In this document: piece by piece, positions 6,615-7,520 of the stretch | Layout of the letters: each line of letters begins with the position of its first letter | Numbering within the stretch: position 1 is the stretch's first letter | Notes under the pieces: generated by a model | The model's input: the letters and a program-made list of their open reading frames with translations, nothing else | Databases searched by the model: none | What the model was told of the DNA's origin: nothing | From: an uncultured Methylophaga sp. | GTDB taxonomy: Bacteria; Pseudomonadota; Gammaproteobacteria; Nitrosococcales; Methylophagaceae | Assembly (NCBI GenBank): GCA_946885755.1 | Contig: CAMPHB010000058.1 | Coordinates: 1-7,520 of the forward strand | Length of the DNA stretch: 7,520 bases | Direction: 5' to 3' | Made by a program: the position numbers and the translations under genes

Positions 6615-7520
6615 ATGATTTCTATCAAACAGCTCAGTTACGCCCTGACCGTTCAGGAAACCCTGCATTTCAAAAAAGCCGCCGAGCGCTGCAATATCAG
6701 CCAGTCAGCACTTAGTACCGCTTTAAATGAACTGGAAAAACGCCTTGGGCTACAGATTTTTGAACGCGACAACAAAAAGGTACTGGTAACACCGATTGGC
6801 AAGCGGGTGCTGTTACAGGCGCGTTCTATCATGCTGCAAGTTGATGATCTGCAAAATTTTGCAGATATCCAGAAAAGCCCGTTCAGCTATCCGCTGACTA
6901 TTGGCCTCATCCCCACCGTAGCGCCCTATTTATTGCCAAAACTATTACCCCTTGTTCATCAGCAACACCCGCTGGCGCGGCTGCATATTGTTGAAAATCA
7001 GTCAAATGCGCTGCTGGATATGCTGCGTACCGGTGAGCTTGATGCGGCGATTCTGGCTTTGCCATTTCCTTGCGAAGGGCTGCTGACAATGCCTTTCTGG
7101 GAAGAAGACTTTTACTGGATCACCCTGAAATCTGACGAACACAGTAAACAGCAGGAAATCACCAGTGATGAGCTGAAAAGCTGTAATTTATTGCTGCTTG
7201 AAGACGGGCACTGTCTGAAAGAGCATATTCTTGATGTCTGCAAAATGTCCGAACACAACACTAACCGAAATTTTCGGGCTACCAGTCTCAACACGCTGAT
7301 TCAAATGGTGCTCGGTGATCTGGGCACCACATTAGTTCCACAAATGGCAATAGATCAACTGACTTCACAACACAAATCTCTATCAACCGTACATCTCAGC
7401 GAACCCGGTCCACACCGGCAACTGGCCTTTATTCTGCGGCCCAATTTCACCCGTCTCGACAGTATCGAAAAACTCATCGCTATGTGCAAAACCGCATTGG
7501 GCGACGCCAATGTTCTAAAT
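6615..7520 (+). CDS. oxyR: Hydrogen peroxide-sensing LysR-type regulator OxyR (3' end outside the window)
   Basis: 302 codons are open to the window edge. E. coli OxyR has 305, so only a few residues and the stop are probably missing. The N-terminal winged helix-turn-helix (about residues 3-62) contains FKKAAERCNISQSALSTALN and LEKRLGLQIFER, typical of LysR regulators. The C-terminal sensor domain starts near 93 and includes LIPTVAPYLLPKLLP. The diagnostic element is LLLEDGHCLKEHILDVC, in which Cys200 and Cys209 match E. coli Cys199 and Cys208 with identical spacing. It is followed by FRATSLNTLIQMV. Peroxide oxidises the first Cys and a disulfide forms, switching the tetramer to activate catalase, peroxiredoxin and related genes. 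Thr101 matches E. coli Thr100, while Ser130 replaces Thr129. The start is supported by an AAGAG Shine-Dalgarno (6604-6608) 6 nt before the ATG. It is divergent from the siderophore receptor gene, which may be coincidental or may link iron uptake to peroxide stress. Confidence 0.95.
   Translation, partial: MISIKQLSYALTVQETLHFKKAAERCNISQSALSTALNELEKRLGLQIFERDNKKVLVTPIGKRVLLQARSIMLQVDDLQNFADIQKSPFSYPLTIGLIPTVAPYLLPKLLPLVHQQHPLARLHIVENQSNALLDMLRTGELDAAILALPFPCEGLLTMPFWEEDFYWITLKSDEHSKQQEITSDELKSCNLLLLEDGHCLKEHILDVCKMSEHNTNRNFRATSLNTLIQMVLGDLGTTLVPQMAIDQLTSQHKSLSTVHLSEPGPHRQLAFILRPNFTRLDSIEKLIAMCKTALGDANVLN

Overview
The window looks like chromosomal DNA from a gammaproteobacterium of moderate G+C, probably free-living or aquatic. 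The evidence is an E. coli-length (447 aa) NADP-type glutamate dehydrogenase, a DegQ-type protease directly behind a CbpA/DnaJ-type co-chaperone, an OxyR with the classical Cys pair, a Fur-type box and a possible NtrC-type dyad. I cannot name the genus. There is no tRNA, rRNA, insertion sequence, CRISPR array or phage gene. Coding density and codon use look uniform, so nothing indicates recent transfer.

Layout, left to right. Bases 1-407 (+) hold the C-terminal part of a CbpA/DnaJ-like co-chaperone. It is followed after 14 nt, with a Shine-Dalgarno sequence overlapping its stop codon, by a periplasmic Do/DegQ serine protease (422-1795, +). A 151-bp gap then carries a GCACC-N5-GGTGC dyad resembling an NtrC site, followed by gdhA (1947-3290, +). 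Convergent with gdhA, only 3 nt away, is a small membrane-anchored, Cys- and Arg-rich protein of unknown function (3294-3686, -), with a plausible sigma70 promoter at 3719-3747. Divergent from it is a small exported protein made mostly of His, Tyr, Lys and Arg (3888-4211, +).

An iron module follows. A 700-aa TonB-dependent siderophore receptor (4325-6427, -) ends in a strong intrinsic terminator (4231-4265) and starts behind a TTGACA-N17-TACTAT promoter. A Fur-like box lies just downstream of that promoter's predicted start point. Divergently, oxyR (6615 to the window end, +) encodes the peroxide sensor-regulator and is cut off a few codons before its expected stop.

Functionally the left side concerns protein quality control and nitrogen assimilation. 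The right side pairs iron acquisition with peroxide sensing, two processes linked through Fenton chemistry. I see no clearly new multi-gene system. The least explained items are the two small envelope proteins (3294-3686 and 3888-4211) and the structured intergenic DNA around the receptor and oxyR.
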